Positions 18,326-26,400 are shown, counted from the stretch's first letter. The stretch: DNA of 64,000 bases from Paenibacillus_AA sp045062745 (GCF_045062745.1 NZ_JBJGED010000020.1:62001-126000); one strand, 5' to 3'. Made by a program: numbers and translations. The notes: a model not told the origin generated them from the sequence alone.

Positions 18326-18751
18326 ATGGCTAATCAAGAAATTAGCACGCATCATTTTACTAAATTCGCGCCTAAGGAGCGAAAACAGTTCGTACCCAAA
18401 TCGCCTGGACAATTCGCTGGATGGATCAGCCGCAGCTGGAATGTGGCTTGGGTGGTCAGTCCCGAGAGGAAAGACAAGCGGTCCGGCAGCGTTCAGCCCC
18501 TTACCGACAAGGCACCAAAGCAAAATAACTACGTCTTGCACTATGAAATCAAGGAGCCCGGAAGACGACATAGACAGGCTCGTTTCCATAAAATCGAGGC
18601 TCCGAATCAAGAGGAAGCCGTCCGACAAGCGCAAACGTTTATGCACTCGATCGGGCTCGACAGTGGAGGACGATCCAGATCGACTCTTTATTGCAATGAG
18701 ATGGAAATCAAGCTGAAGGGGGCTCAACTGTCCAGAGCAATTGTGGGTTAG
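18326..18751 (+). CDS. Basic protein of unknown function in S24-controlled cassette
   Basis: 141 residues, not recognised. Rich in Arg, Lys, Gln and Ser, no membrane segment; a central stretch (YVLHYEIKEPGRRHRQARFH) looks like two beta strands with a basic turn, and a helix with EEAVRQAQTFMHSIGL follows. A nucleic-acid-binding role would fit the charge but is only a guess. The start at 18326 follows GGAGGTG by 8 bases; the longer open frame would begin inside the palindrome region. Confidence 0.65.
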   Translation: MANQEISTHHFTKFAPKERKQFVPKSPGQFAGWISRSWNVAWVVSPERKDKRSGSVQPLTDKAPKQNNYVLHYEIKEPGRRHRQARFHKIEAPNQEEAVRQAQTFMHSIGLDSGGRSRSTLYCNEMEIKLKGAQLSRAIVG

Positions 18752-18829
18752 CCTAGGTTCACGAACATCTCCTTCAGTTGAGTCGTTCCATAACGACGGC
18801 CTATCGTACTTGGAAAGGGGAGAGGGATT

Positions 18830-19252
18830 ATGGGGGATAGAAACGGAGGGCGCTTTCAGCAATCGGAAGACTTCGCAGAGCAACTTGGCAAACTGTACGA
18901 GGAGAGTCTGGAACTGCAGCAGCAATTGAATTGGATTTCCGAAAAGATCGAACGGCTGGAGAACATTTCTCAGATGATTCCTAAACACCACAACGAGACG
19001 AATACTCCGGCAGTAGGATTGCTGACCATATTCGAAGGGCTCGAGAACCGCCTCCTGGGCATTGTCCAACAAATGACGAAAGATAACGCCCACCTGCTGC
19101 AGCAAATTACGAAAGGCCAAGCCCATGAGCGTCAAAAAAGTGCCAGCGAAAGAACGAGCGCTCATAGATTGTGGATCGGCCTTACCAAATATATCGTTTC
19201 GGTTACGCTTGCCGCTGTCATTACTTACATTTTTACGAAAGGTGTATCTTGA
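18830..19252 (+). CDS. Coiled-coil protein with C-terminal membrane anchor (XhlA-like)
   Basis: 140 residues: a long heptad-rich helix in about 12-50, a second helical stretch in 65-105, and one hydrophobic C-terminal segment (about 117-136, TKYIVSVTLAAVITYIF). This layout matches XhlA-type haemolysin-like proteins of PBSX-like phages, which anchor to the membrane and act with the holin, although this one is longer. A GGAAAGGGG site precedes the ATG. It lies 25 bases before the holin gene. The family call rests on architecture, not on a recognised motif. Confidence 0.65.
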   Translation: MGDRNGGRFQQSEDFAEQLGKLYEESLELQQQLNWISEKIERLENISQMIPKHHNETNTPAVGLLTIFEGLENRLLGIVQQMTKDNAHLLQQITKGQAHERQKSASERTSAHRLWIGLTKYIVSVTLAAVITYIFTKGVS

Positions 19253-19277
19253 TCATTCAATAAGGAGGACAACCCTG

Positions 19278-19619
19278 ATGGACTACATCCAAACTTACAT
19301 GACCGATATCGTGCTAGCAATGCTTAGCATCCTCATGATCTGGACCCTGAGCGCCCTCGTCATCGCCAGGAACCGTATAAACGCCTGGTTGCAAGCCAAG
19401 GTAAGCGAAAGCCAACGCGAGCTGCTGCACAAGCTGGCCGAAGAGGCGTTCGCCCACGCGGAGACCGTCTGGAAGGGGGCGGGAGGCGAGGCGAAGCTGA
19501 AGGGAGCGTACGATTACGCAGCCCAGAGGATCCAGACACTTGGCATTCCCGTTACGGCAGACGACGTGAAGGCGGCGATTCATAAAGCTTGGCTAACGTT
19601 CCAACATCAGCGAAAATAA
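19278..19619 (+). CDS. Phage holin, LLH family
   Basis: 113 residues: one N-terminal membrane helix (about 8-30) followed by an amphipathic cytoplasmic helix and a C-terminal domain with AEEAFAHAETVWKG, GEAKLKGAYDYA and a GIPVTADDVKAAIHKA end, the pattern of the LLH holin family (PF09682). Such proteins make membrane lesions that release endolysin. AAGGAGG lies 9 bases before the ATG. No endolysin gene follows; the cassette ends with a terminator. Confidence 0.85.
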   Translation: MDYIQTYMTDIVLAMLSILMIWTLSALVIARNRINAWLQAKVSESQRELLHKLAEEAFAHAETVWKGAGGEAKLKGAYDYAAQRIQTLGIPVTADDVKAAIHKAWLTFQHQRK

Positions 19620-19629
19620 AGTCACATCT

Positions 19630-19668
19630 ACCGTCGGGCTCAACATTTGGGTCTGGCGGTTCTTTTTT
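19630..19668 (+). terminator. Terminator of the holin cassette
   Basis: Twelve-pair stem ACCGTCGGGCTC/GGGTCTGGCGGT with four G-U pairs, followed by TTCTTTTTT. Confidence 0.8.
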
Positions 19669-19708
19669 ACTTTCAAAAATAACCGTATCTTTCCACCTGG
19701 AATTACGC

Positions 19709-19729
19709 TATAATAAGAACAAACGTTCG
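19709..19729 (+). promoter_or_regulatory. -10 element and LexA box of the YolD-like gene
   Basis: TATAAT (19709-19714) is followed directly by AGAACAAACGTTCG (19716-19729), a near-consensus Bacillus SOS box (GAAC-N4-GTTC exact). LexA bound here would cover the start site. The -35 is not well conserved. Confidence 0.75.
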
Positions 19730-19759
19730 TATTTTAAACATTGAAAGGAGTGAATGATT

Positions 19760-20053
19760 ATGAAAAACGTACGCACTCTGCGTATCGTACATGCTGGGCC
19801 TTCCTTCAAACCGATTGTGGACGAGCTGCAGCTGCATGATTTTTCGGTCATCCTATTCGAATCTTACACGTCACAGACGATGCTTGAATTCACTCTGTTC
19901 GGCGGCATTGAGAATTACACCATTCAAGGCGTTGTAGATCGCATAGATAAAACGATGAACCGGTTCCGCATCGCAGTGAACGGGCAATATGAGTGGATTC
20001 GGATGACGGAGCTCGTCAATATTGAACCGATGCTGCAAAAGAGGTACAGTTAA
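19760..20053 (+). CDS. YolD-like protein
   Basis: 97 residues of the YolD-like family (PF08863), recognised from the C-terminal pattern GVVDRIDKTMNRFRIAVNG then WIRMTELVNIE. Family members are usually paired with a Y-family DNA polymerase (UvrX/ImpB) and induced by DNA damage; their biochemical role is not settled. Here there is no polymerase gene next to it. The start at 19760 is preferred to an ATG two codons earlier because AAAGGAG lies 9 bases before it. A LexA box overlaps the start site, so SOS induction is expected. Confidence 0.85.
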   Translation: MKNVRTLRIVHAGPSFKPIVDELQLHDFSVILFESYTSQTMLEFTLFGGIENYTIQGVVDRIDKTMNRFRIAVNGQYEWIRMTELVNIEPMLQKRYS

Positions 20054-20094
20054 TTTCGGAAGCATGATCGACGCAACATGAAGGAGTAGGAACG

Positions 20095-20895
20095 GTGAAC
20101 CCCCAATATGGTTTTTTAATCGATCTCGACGGTACGATGTATGCGGGCCGTCAGAGGATCCCGTATGCGAATGAATTTATTGTTCTCTTGAAAGAGCTCG
20201 GGTTGCCGTACTTGTTCGTTACGAACAACTCCTCGAGAACTCCGGAAGCGGTCGCCGAGCATTTGAGGCACATGCACATCCCGGCTGAAGCCGAAGAGGT
20301 CGTAACCTCCTCCCAAGCTGCGGCCGAGTACATCGCCGAGACGTACGGACGGGGAACCGGTGTGTTCGTCGTCGGGGAGGAAGGCTTGCGACTCGCGCTT
20401 GAAGAAACCGGCTTGCGCCTAGTGGACAATGCTCCCGACGTAGTCGTGCAAGGCATCGACCGAGCGTTCAACTACGATACGCTTAGCCGCGCAGCCGGGT
20501 TCATCCGCGACGGCGCTAAGTACGTGCTGACGAACCCGGATCGTATGCTGCCCGCCGATGGTAAGCTTCACCCGGGGGCGGGCTCCCTCTCCGCCGCGAT
20601 CCAGTCTGCATCCGGCATTCACCCGACGGTAATCGGAAAGCCTCACGAGCCGATTATGCAACATGCCTTGCGGCAGCTGCCGAAGACGGATCAGGTGTGG
20701 GTCGTAGGCGACAACCTGTGGACCGACATTGCGGCGGGGGCTGGAGCCGGACTGCGGACGGCTCTCGTCTTGACCGGGCTCGCGACCAAGGACAATGTCA
20801 AGAGCCAGATCGAGCTGTCCGGCGTCACCCCGGATCGGATCGCCGACCATCTGATGCAGCTGGCCGAGCAGCTGATGCTGCTGCCTCAGGGCTGA
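20095..20895 (+). CDS. yutF: HAD-IIA phosphatase, NagD/YutF type
   Basis: Haloacid dehalogenase-type phosphatase acting on small phosphorylated metabolites in the cytoplasm; the natural substrate is uncertain. 266 residues: motif I FLIDLDGTMYAG, motif II FVTNNSSRTP, a class IIA cap, motif III Lys in IGKPHEPIM and motif IV VVGDNLWTDI. Length and spacing match YutF/AraL-like proteins. The GTG start follows AAGGAG by 8 bases. It is separated from the YolD gene by 41 bases and may be read through from it. Confidence 0.92.
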   Translation: MNPQYGFLIDLDGTMYAGRQRIPYANEFIVLLKELGLPYLFVTNNSSRTPEAVAEHLRHMHIPAEAEEVVTSSQAAAEYIAETYGRGTGVFVVGEEGLRLALEETGLRLVDNAPDVVVQGIDRAFNYDTLSRAAGFIRDGAKYVLTNPDRMLPADGKLHPGAGSLSAAIQSASGIHPTVIGKPHEPIMQHALRQLPKTDQVWVVGDNLWTDIAAGAGAGLRTALVLTGLATKDNVKSQIELSGVTPDRIADHLMQLAEQLMLLPQG

Positions 20896-20992
20896 TCCGG
20901 CTCCACTTGGAGGTTCCGATCCGTTTAAATCCGCAGCCAACCGGACATACATGTAACAGTGAAGGAAACGGAAGCGGAATGGAGGAGAGCCC

Positions 20993-21802
20993 ATGCCGGA
21001 ATTGCCGGAGATGGAGACATACCGGAACTTGCTTGCGCGGATCGTCGTCGGCCAGAAGATTCTCGAAGTTCAGGTGCAAAGGGAGAAAACGGTCAACGTA
21101 CCTGTAGATGAGTTCATCTCGAAGGTGCAGAACAGCACGATCACCGCGGTGAACCGGAGAGCCAAGCATTTGCTGTTCCACCTGGATAACGGCTATACAC
21201 TGCTGCTTCATTTGATGCTCGACGGGTGGATGTTCTACGGCACCGAGGAGGAGAAGCCGGACCGCAGCACCCAAGTCGTGCTGACGTTCGGTACGAACAG
21301 CCTCTATTTTATCGGGCTGCGACTCGGGTATTTGCATCTGCTGGACGAGAAGCAGCTGCAGGATCGGCTGTCCGACTACGGTCCTGAGCCGTTCGATCCG
21401 CGTCTGGACGAAGAGCGGTTTCACCACCTGCTGAAACGGCGGAGAGCGGTGCTGAAGCCAACCTTGGTCGATCAGAAAATATTGGCCGGGATCGGGAACT
21501 GTTACGCGGACGAGTTCTGCTTTCATGCAGGCATTTTACCGTATCGCAAGACGGCCGATCTCACGGAGGCGGACACGACCCGTTTGCTCCATGCCATGCG
21601 CTTCATCTTGAACGACGGGATGCGTCATGGCGGATACATGGAGTTTCCGCTTTACGCAGGAGATACGCTGACCGGGGGCTACAACGACCAGTGCCGCGTA
21701 TACGACCGGGGCGGGGAGCCTTGCCTGCAATGCGGACAGCCTATTGTGCAGGAAGAGCTGGCATCGCGTAAAGTGTTCTACTGTACGCACTGTCAGCATT
21801 AA
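20993..21802 (+). CDS. Formamidopyrimidine-DNA glycosylase/endonuclease VIII family protein
   Basis: Bifunctional DNA glycosylase/AP lyase. 269 residues: N-terminus PELPEMET with the catalytic Pro and Glu, Lys in NRRAKHLLF, the helix-two-turn-helix LVDQKILAGIGNCYADE, and a C-terminal zinc finger CLQC...CTHC with the conserved Arg (SRKVFYC). All catalytic residues are present. It lacks linkage to polA, the usual place of mutM in Bacilli, so it may be a second paralogue. AGGAGAG precedes the ATG. nfo follows after 10 bases, making a base-excision repair pair. Confidence 0.9.
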   Translation: MPELPEMETYRNLLARIVVGQKILEVQVQREKTVNVPVDEFISKVQNSTITAVNRRAKHLLFHLDNGYTLLLHLMLDGWMFYGTEEEKPDRSTQVVLTFGTNSLYFIGLRLGYLHLLDEKQLQDRLSDYGPEPFDPRLDEERFHHLLKRRRAVLKPTLVDQKILAGIGNCYADEFCFHAGILPYRKTADLTEADTTRLLHAMRFILNDGMRHGGYMEFPLYAGDTLTGGYNDQCRVYDRGGEPCLQCGQPIVQEELASRKVFYCTHCQH

Positions 21803-21812
21803 GGCGGGCGCC

Positions 21813-22661
21813 ATGTACATCGGGAGTCATGTCAGCACCCGCCAAGGGTACTTGGAAGCCGCCAAATTCGCCATGAAGCTCGGAGGCAGGGCGTTTCAAT
21901 ATTTTCCGAAAAATCCGAGAAGCTTGATCCTGAAATCGTTTGATCGCCGGGATGCGGAGGCATGTGCCGTTTTTTGCATGGAACACGACCTGCCATCGAT
22001 CGCGCATGCGCCGTATGCCGCCAATCTGGCGGCCGAAGACGACGATAAGCAGGAACTGGTCATCCGAGCCCTTATTAATTGCCTGGACATTGCGGACGCC
22101 TGCGGGTCGGTCGGGCTTGTCGTGCATTTCGGGACTTACAGGGGCAGCGATCCGCTGCAAGGCTACATCCGGATCGTCCAAACGTTGAACGAAATTTTGT
22201 CTCAGTGGAGCGGAGAGACGCTCATTCTGCTCGAGAATCAGGCGGGAGAGCATGGCCGGATGGGTATGACCTTCGAGGAGCTAACCCAGATTCGCAATTT
22301 GAGCGCCGCCCCGGAGCGGATCGGGTTTTGCCTCGATACGTGCCACACGTTCGCCAGCGGCTTGTGGAACGGCTCCAACTGGGCGGAGGTAGTGGCCAAA
22401 GGGGAAGCGACCGGTTATTGGGAGCATCTGAAGGCGGTGCACATGAACGATTCCGTCTATCCGACCCGTTCGTATAAGGACCGTCACGCGAACATCGGGC
22501 ATGGAGAGATCGGGTTGGAGGCGTTCCGGGAATTGCTGGCCACTCCTTTTTTGGCGAAGCTTCCGCTAGTGCTGGAAACGCACGTAACGCCGACGATCCA
22601 TCACGCGGATGAGATTCGTTTGCTTCACTCCTTGGTTGGGGAGACCGGAAAGCAAAAGTAA
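21813..22661 (+). CDS. nfo: Deoxyribonuclease IV (AP endonuclease)
   Basis: Family 2 AP endonuclease with a three-zinc TIM barrel; cleaves 5' to abasic sites. 282 residues: YIGSHVSTRQG at the N-terminus, AHAPYAANLA, VVHFGTYRG, ILLENQAGE, GFCLDTCHTFASG, HMNDS and HANIGHGEIG supply the metal ligands in family order. The ATG at 21813 gives the normal N-terminus; the ribosome site is weak (AGGCGGG), consistent with coupling to the glycosylase just upstream, whose product creates Nfo's substrate. Confidence 0.95.
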   Translation: MYIGSHVSTRQGYLEAAKFAMKLGGRAFQYFPKNPRSLILKSFDRRDAEACAVFCMEHDLPSIAHAPYAANLAAEDDDKQELVIRALINCLDIADACGSVGLVVHFGTYRGSDPLQGYIRIVQTLNEILSQWSGETLILLENQAGEHGRMGMTFEELTQIRNLSAAPERIGFCLDTCHTFASGLWNGSNWAEVVAKGEATGYWEHLKAVHMNDSVYPTRSYKDRHANIGHGEIGLEAFRELLATPFLAKLPLVLETHVTPTIHHADEIRLLHSLVGETGKQK

Positions 22662-22673
22662 GGGGGAACTCGC

Positions 22674-23048
22674 ATGGAGAGCTTGGCGCCTAAACAGCGG
22701 ATTCATGTGTACCTGGACGATTTGCGGCCGTGTCCGCCCTGGTTCGTATTGGCGAAAAACGCGGAAGAGTGCATCCTGCTGCTGAAGGAGTACGAGGTCG
22801 ATATTTTGTCGCTCGATTACGATCTGGGCTGGGGGGAGGCGACAGGACTCGACGTGGCGAAATTTTTGGCCGCGGCCGCGAACAAAGCGGAGGTGTCGTA
22901 TCCTCGCGAGATCTACTTGCATTCCTCCAGCGCGATCGGACGGCTCAGCATGTTTCAAGTGCTGTATCCGCATAAGCCTCCTCACGGGATTTTGCGGAAC
23001 GGCGCGATGCCGGAGGAGACGCTGGCGCGAGCGGCCGAAGGAAAATAA
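22674..23048 (+). CDS. Cyclic-phosphate processing receiver (cREC) domain protein
   Basis: 124 residues matching the stand-alone cREC domain (PF20274): YLDDLRPCP, AEECILLL, ILSLDYDLG, then TGLDVAKFL and a C-terminal LHSSSAIGRLSMF. The domain is a receiver-like fold predicted to work on cyclic phosphate ends of RNA or nucleotides; biochemical proof is lacking. It lies 12 bases after nfo, preceded by AGGGGG, so it is probably co-transcribed with the base-excision repair genes. It has no histidine kinase partner and lacks the usual output domain of response regulators. Confidence 0.8.
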   Translation: MESLAPKQRIHVYLDDLRPCPPWFVLAKNAEECILLLKEYEVDILSLDYDLGWGEATGLDVAKFLAAAANKAEVSYPREIYLHSSSAIGRLSMFQVLYPHKPPHGILRNGAMPEETLARAAEGK

Positions 23049-23135
23049 CGGCTGGAAAAGCGCGGACAATCAGGCTACAATAAGTCTATTCCCTACAGAA
23101 AGCTTACAAGAAGCTAACAGGAGCGAAGAGGACTT

Positions 23136-23906
23136 ATGAGTGTCATTCAATTGCAGGACATTACGTTCACCCGCGGGGAACGGCGAATCCTTACGGACGT
23201 GCAGCTGCAGGTGAACCGCGGAGAGAATTGGGTTGTGCTGGGACGCAACGGCTGCGGGAAGACGACCTTGCTCGAGATGATCAACGGCTACATGTTCCCT
23301 AGCAGCGGCTCGGTAAGAGTGTTGGGCCACCTCTATGGGGCGGTCGACCTCCGCGAGGTACGCAAGCATATCGGCTACATCAGCCAGTCGCTCTTGGAGA
23401 AATTAACGCTGCGAGATCCGGTGTGGGAAGTCGTGGCGACCGGGGAGTACGGCTACTTGCGGTTTTATCAGGAAATTCCGAAGGAAACCGAAGACAAGGC
23501 GCGCGCGATGCTCACGGAACTGCGGCTTTCACATGTCCAGGATCAGCCGCTCGGCACATTGTCCCAGGGGGAGCGGAAGAAAGTGATGCTGGCACGTTCT
23601 CTGATGACGGATCCGTCCATCCTCATTCTCGACGAGCCATGCTCCGGCCTCGATTTGTTCGAGCGGGAGCAGCTGCTCCATAGCATCAATGACTTGGGCC
23701 GGCGTGAGATGACAATGATGTACGTAACGCATCATATCGAGGAGATCGTACCGGCGTTCTCCCACATCGCCCTGATCGGTCAAGGCCGCGTGCTGGCGCA
23801 GGGGGAGAAGAAGCGGGTGCTGACGCCGGAGCTGCTGCAGTCCGCGTATGACGTGTCGGTAACGATTGAATGGGTGAACGATCGCCCTTGGATTCGGGTT
23901 GTTTAA
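23136..23906 (+). CDS. ABC transporter ATP-binding protein, YlmA/ModF-like
   Basis: 256 residues, a single nucleotide-binding domain: GRNGCGKTT near residue 38, signature LSQGERKK, Walker B ILILDEPCSGLD and H-loop VTHHIEEI. No permease gene is nearby, as for YlmA-type proteins, whose role is unknown. The start is ATG after a GAAGAGG site. The signature carries Gln for Gly (LSQGE), common in this subgroup. Confidence 0.88.
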   Translation: MSVIQLQDITFTRGERRILTDVQLQVNRGENWVVLGRNGCGKTTLLEMINGYMFPSSGSVRVLGHLYGAVDLREVRKHIGYISQSLLEKLTLRDPVWEVVATGEYGYLRFYQEIPKETEDKARAMLTELRLSHVQDQPLGTLSQGERKKVMLARSLMTDPSILILDEPCSGLDLFEREQLLHSINDLGRREMTMMYVTHHIEEIVPAFSHIALIGQGRVLAQGEKKRVLTPELLQSAYDVSVTIEWVNDRPWIRVV

Positions 23907-23952
23907 TGCCGTTAACGAATTCGACTAACGAATTACAGGAGGACAACCGCTT

Positions 23953-24990
23953 GTGGAAACCGCGACCCTAACCTCGAGCTTTATCGGCACGTCCAATCGC
24001 GGGTTTGCCCTCTACGCGCAGGATGAAGTCCGGCGGTTGATTCCGGGTACGAAATGCACTGAGCTGTCGGATCAAGAAGTGTTTTTGATGCAGTGCCCTA
24101 TTAGCCGGGAAGAGGTGATCGCCCGGTTTGGGGCCGAGGAGCCGATCTTCGTTCGGCATTTGCACCCGGTTGACGCCACGACCGAATTGAACCGTCAGGA
24201 GTCGGATTTGCACCGCCTAGCCGCGCTTGTGAGTCGGGAGTGGTCGTTCCGGACCGGCGAACGGCTGGCGATTCAAGTGCGCAAGCAGGACCGGCTCGAG
24301 CTGCCGTACTCGCCGGCTCAGGTGCGAGAAGCGCTGACGGACAAGCTCGAGCAGTTGTTCCAGATCGAGCCGGTCCCTCGCGAGGCGGAACGGATTGTGT
24401 CCGTTTATGTGACTGCCGATACGGCGTATGTCGGCCTCTCTGCGCCCAGCGACAATTTGTCCGATTGGGCTGGTGGCGCGGTCCGGTTCCAAAGGGAGGA
24501 GGATCAAATCTCCCGGGCGAAGTTCAAGCTGCTCGAGGCTGAGCAGGAGTTCGGATTGGACTTGGCCGCGTTCTCGAACGGGCTGGACATCGGGGCGGCT
24601 CCTGGCGGCTGGACTTCGCTCTTGCTGGAGCGGGGGCTTCGCGTAACCGCGATCGATCCTGGCGACATGCATCCGTCTCTGGTGAAGCACCCCAAGCTTA
24701 CGATTTACCGGCGCAATGCCCGGGATGTCCAGTTCCCGCCTCAGAGCTTCGACCTGCTCGTGTGCGACATGAGCTGGAGCCCGCTGCAGATGGCGAAGCT
24801 GCTTATCCCGCTTTTGGATGCGCTTCGTACAGGCGGTACCGCGATCGTGACGCTGAAGCTGATGCACGGCAAGCCGTTCCAGACCGTGAAGGATACTTCA
24901 CGCACGCTCGCGCCTTATCTGGAGCTCGTCCGGGCAAAGCAGCTGTTCCATAACCGCGACGAGGTTACATTATTTTTGATTAAACGTTGA
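23953..24990 (+). CDS. RlmM/FtsJ-like SAM-dependent rRNA methyltransferase
   Basis: 345 residues with a THUMP-like N-terminal half and a Rossmann methyltransferase domain: motif I LDIGAAPGGWTS (about 213), AIDPGDM, and the catalytic-region motif VCDMSWSPLQM; the K-D-K-E-type FtsJ pattern is plausible (Lys in SRAKFKLLEA, Asp in VCDM, Lys in VTLKLM). Likely a 2'-O-ribose methyltransferase of rRNA; the target base is unknown. The GTG start follows AGGAGG by 10 bases. The ilvA T-box promoter begins at its last codons. Confidence 0.85.
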   Translation: METATLTSSFIGTSNRGFALYAQDEVRRLIPGTKCTELSDQEVFLMQCPISREEVIARFGAEEPIFVRHLHPVDATTELNRQESDLHRLAALVSREWSFRTGERLAIQVRKQDRLELPYSPAQVREALTDKLEQLFQIEPVPREAERIVSVYVTADTAYVGLSAPSDNLSDWAGGAVRFQREEDQISRAKFKLLEAEQEFGLDLAAFSNGLDIGAAPGGWTSLLLERGLRVTAIDPGDMHPSLVKHPKLTIYRRNARDVQFPPQSFDLLVCDMSWSPLQMAKLLIPLLDALRTGGTAIVTLKLMHGKPFQTVKDTSRTLAPYLELVRAKQLFHNRDEVTLFLIKR

Positions 24991-25015
24991 AATTGAGCGC
25001 CGGATTTGCTATATT
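24987..25015 (+). promoter_or_regulatory. Promoter of the ilvA T-box transcript
   Basis: TTGAAA (24987-24992), a 17-base spacer and TATATT (25010-25015). It overlaps the end of the upstream methyltransferase gene; the transcript should start near 25022. Confidence 0.75.
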
Positions 25016-25022
25016 CGTTCTA

Positions 25023-25322
25023 ACAAAGTCAATGAAGAGGAAGAGTACGTGCACCCTCTGTTCCCCCAGAGAGTCGGCGGTTGCTGCGAGCCCGACGTTC
25101 AGACTGCACCGAAAATCACCTCCGAGACGTGACCCGAATCCGATCGGTCTTCATCGAGGCGTATCGGCTAGGGGGCACCGGAAGTCCACCGTTACCCGGA
25201 ACCGCATGTGATGGCATGTCGGATGAGCGCCGAGACAGACTGCAGCGTATTAGCGAGCTGTCGTTTCGGAATTAGGGTGGTAACGCGAGCGAACCTCGTC
25301 CCTTCTGGGACGGGTTTTTTTT
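25023..25322 (+). ncRNA. T-box leader, isoleucine (ATC specifier)
   Basis: Stem I is visible in detail: GAGG (25037-25040) pairs with CCTC (25119-25122), and GTGCA (25049-25053) with TGCAC (25105-25109). Between these helices lie the AGTA S-turn (25044-25047) and the specifier ATC (25115-25117) followed by the usual A. The distal part has the AGAGAG and GGTTGCTGCGAG loops. The T-box sequence AGGGTGGTAACGCG starts at 25274, and the terminator follows. ATC reads uncharged tRNA-Ile, matching the ilvA gene downstream. ACC (Thr) is less likely because the codon would be paired and not followed by a purine. Confidence 0.94.
25292..25322 (+). terminator. T-box terminator
   Basis: Stem around CGTCCC/GGGACG with loop TTCT and an eight-T run. 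It competes with the antiterminator formed by the T-box sequence. Confidence 0.92.
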
Positions 25323-25374
25323 GTTTTCTCCGATAAAATTTGAAGAAAGCGGTGGTTCACATGGGGATTACTCG

Positions 25375-26355
25375 ATGCAATACCAGAACATCATGCGTGC
25401 GAAATACAAGCTGGACGGCCACATTCATCGTACGCCGCTAACGCTCTCGAAGACGCTGAGCGACATAACCGGCAGTACCGTTTATCTGAAGCTGGAAAAT
25501 TTGCAAAAAACGGGCGCATTCAAAGTGCGCGGAGCCTGGAACCGGATTGCCCAAATGACGGAGGCGGAACGTGCTCGAGGCGTGATCACCGCGTCAGCTG
25601 GCAACCACGCGCAGGGGGTGGCTATGGCCGCGGCTCAAGCGGGCATAGCCTCCACGATCGTTATGCCGGTTGGCGCGCCGGAGGCGAAGATTGCCGCGAC
25701 GCAAAGCTACGGCTCGCAGGTCGTGCTGTACGGAGCCAATTACGACGAAGCGTATGAGCACGCGCTGCAACTGGCCGAGCGCAGCGGGGCGGTCTTCGTC
25801 CACGCGTTCAACGATCCGCATGTGATCGCCGGACAAGGCACGATCGGGATCGAGATCATGGATGAGCTCCCGACTGTAGACGCGATACTCGTTCCCGTAG
25901 GGGGTGGCGGCCTCATCAGCGGCATCGGCTTGGCGGTCAAGGCGGTCCGGCCCGAGACCCGAATCGTCGGGGTGCAGCCGGAAGCAGCCGACTCGGGTTA
26001 TCGCTCCTGGAGAGCGGGGGCGATGCAATCCGTAGATCGGCCGCTGTCGGTCGCGGACGGACTCGCCGTTAAGCGGCCCGGGGACATCCCGCTCGCTTGG
26101 ATGAAGGAAGTGGTCGACGACTTTACAACCGTGAGCGAGCGTCAAATCCGGGATGCCATGTTCTGGCTGCTGCAGCGCAACAAGCTGCTGGTGGAGGGAG
26201 CCGGGGCCGCACCGCTGGCGGCGCTTCTCAAAGGCGACTTGGATTTGCAAGGCAAGCGCGTCGTGCTGGTGGTGAGCGGGGGTAATGTCGATTTTTCCAA
26301 GCTTGCGGACTTATATGCCCAGCAGCAGTCTATGGCAGAGCCGAGCCCGGTCTGA
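25375..26355 (+). CDS. ilvA: Threonine ammonia-lyase, short form without regulatory domain
   Basis: PLP enzyme that deaminates threonine to 2-oxobutyrate, the first step of isoleucine synthesis. 326 residues: PLP lysine in GAFKVRGAW, SAGNHAQGVA, and the Gly-rich phosphate loop VPVGGGGLISG. The chain ends after the catalytic domain with no ACT domain, so it resembles catabolic (TdcB/serine dehydratase) enzymes in length. The Ile T-box argues for a biosynthetic role. The ATG at 25375 is preferred; a GGGGA site precedes it by 8 bases. The enzyme may also act on serine. Confidence 0.9.
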   Translation: MQYQNIMRAKYKLDGHIHRTPLTLSKTLSDITGSTVYLKLENLQKTGAFKVRGAWNRIAQMTEAERARGVITASAGNHAQGVAMAAAQAGIASTIVMPVGAPEAKIAATQSYGSQVVLYGANYDEAYEHALQLAERSGAVFVHAFNDPHVIAGQGTIGIEIMDELPTVDAILVPVGGGGLISGIGLAVKAVRPETRIVGVQPEAADSGYRSWRAGAMQSVDRPLSVADGLAVKRPGDIPLAWMKEVVDDFTTVSERQIRDAMFWLLQRNKLLVEGAGAAPLAALLKGDLDLQGKRVVLVVSGGNVDFSKLADLYAQQQSMAEPSPV

Positions 26356-26400
26356 GGAGGATCGGTATTGAGACAAACTGGAAAATGTGGTAGTTTTATT

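Noticed and set aside
20947..20956. Third copy of the GTTAC palindrome before the Fpg-like gene
   Set aside because: Only a half-site (ATGTAAC) is present, which is expected by chance.
25115..25120. Thr (ACC) specifier in the T-box
   Set aside because: ACC would overlap the lower helix and be followed by T; ATC is in the loop and followed by A.
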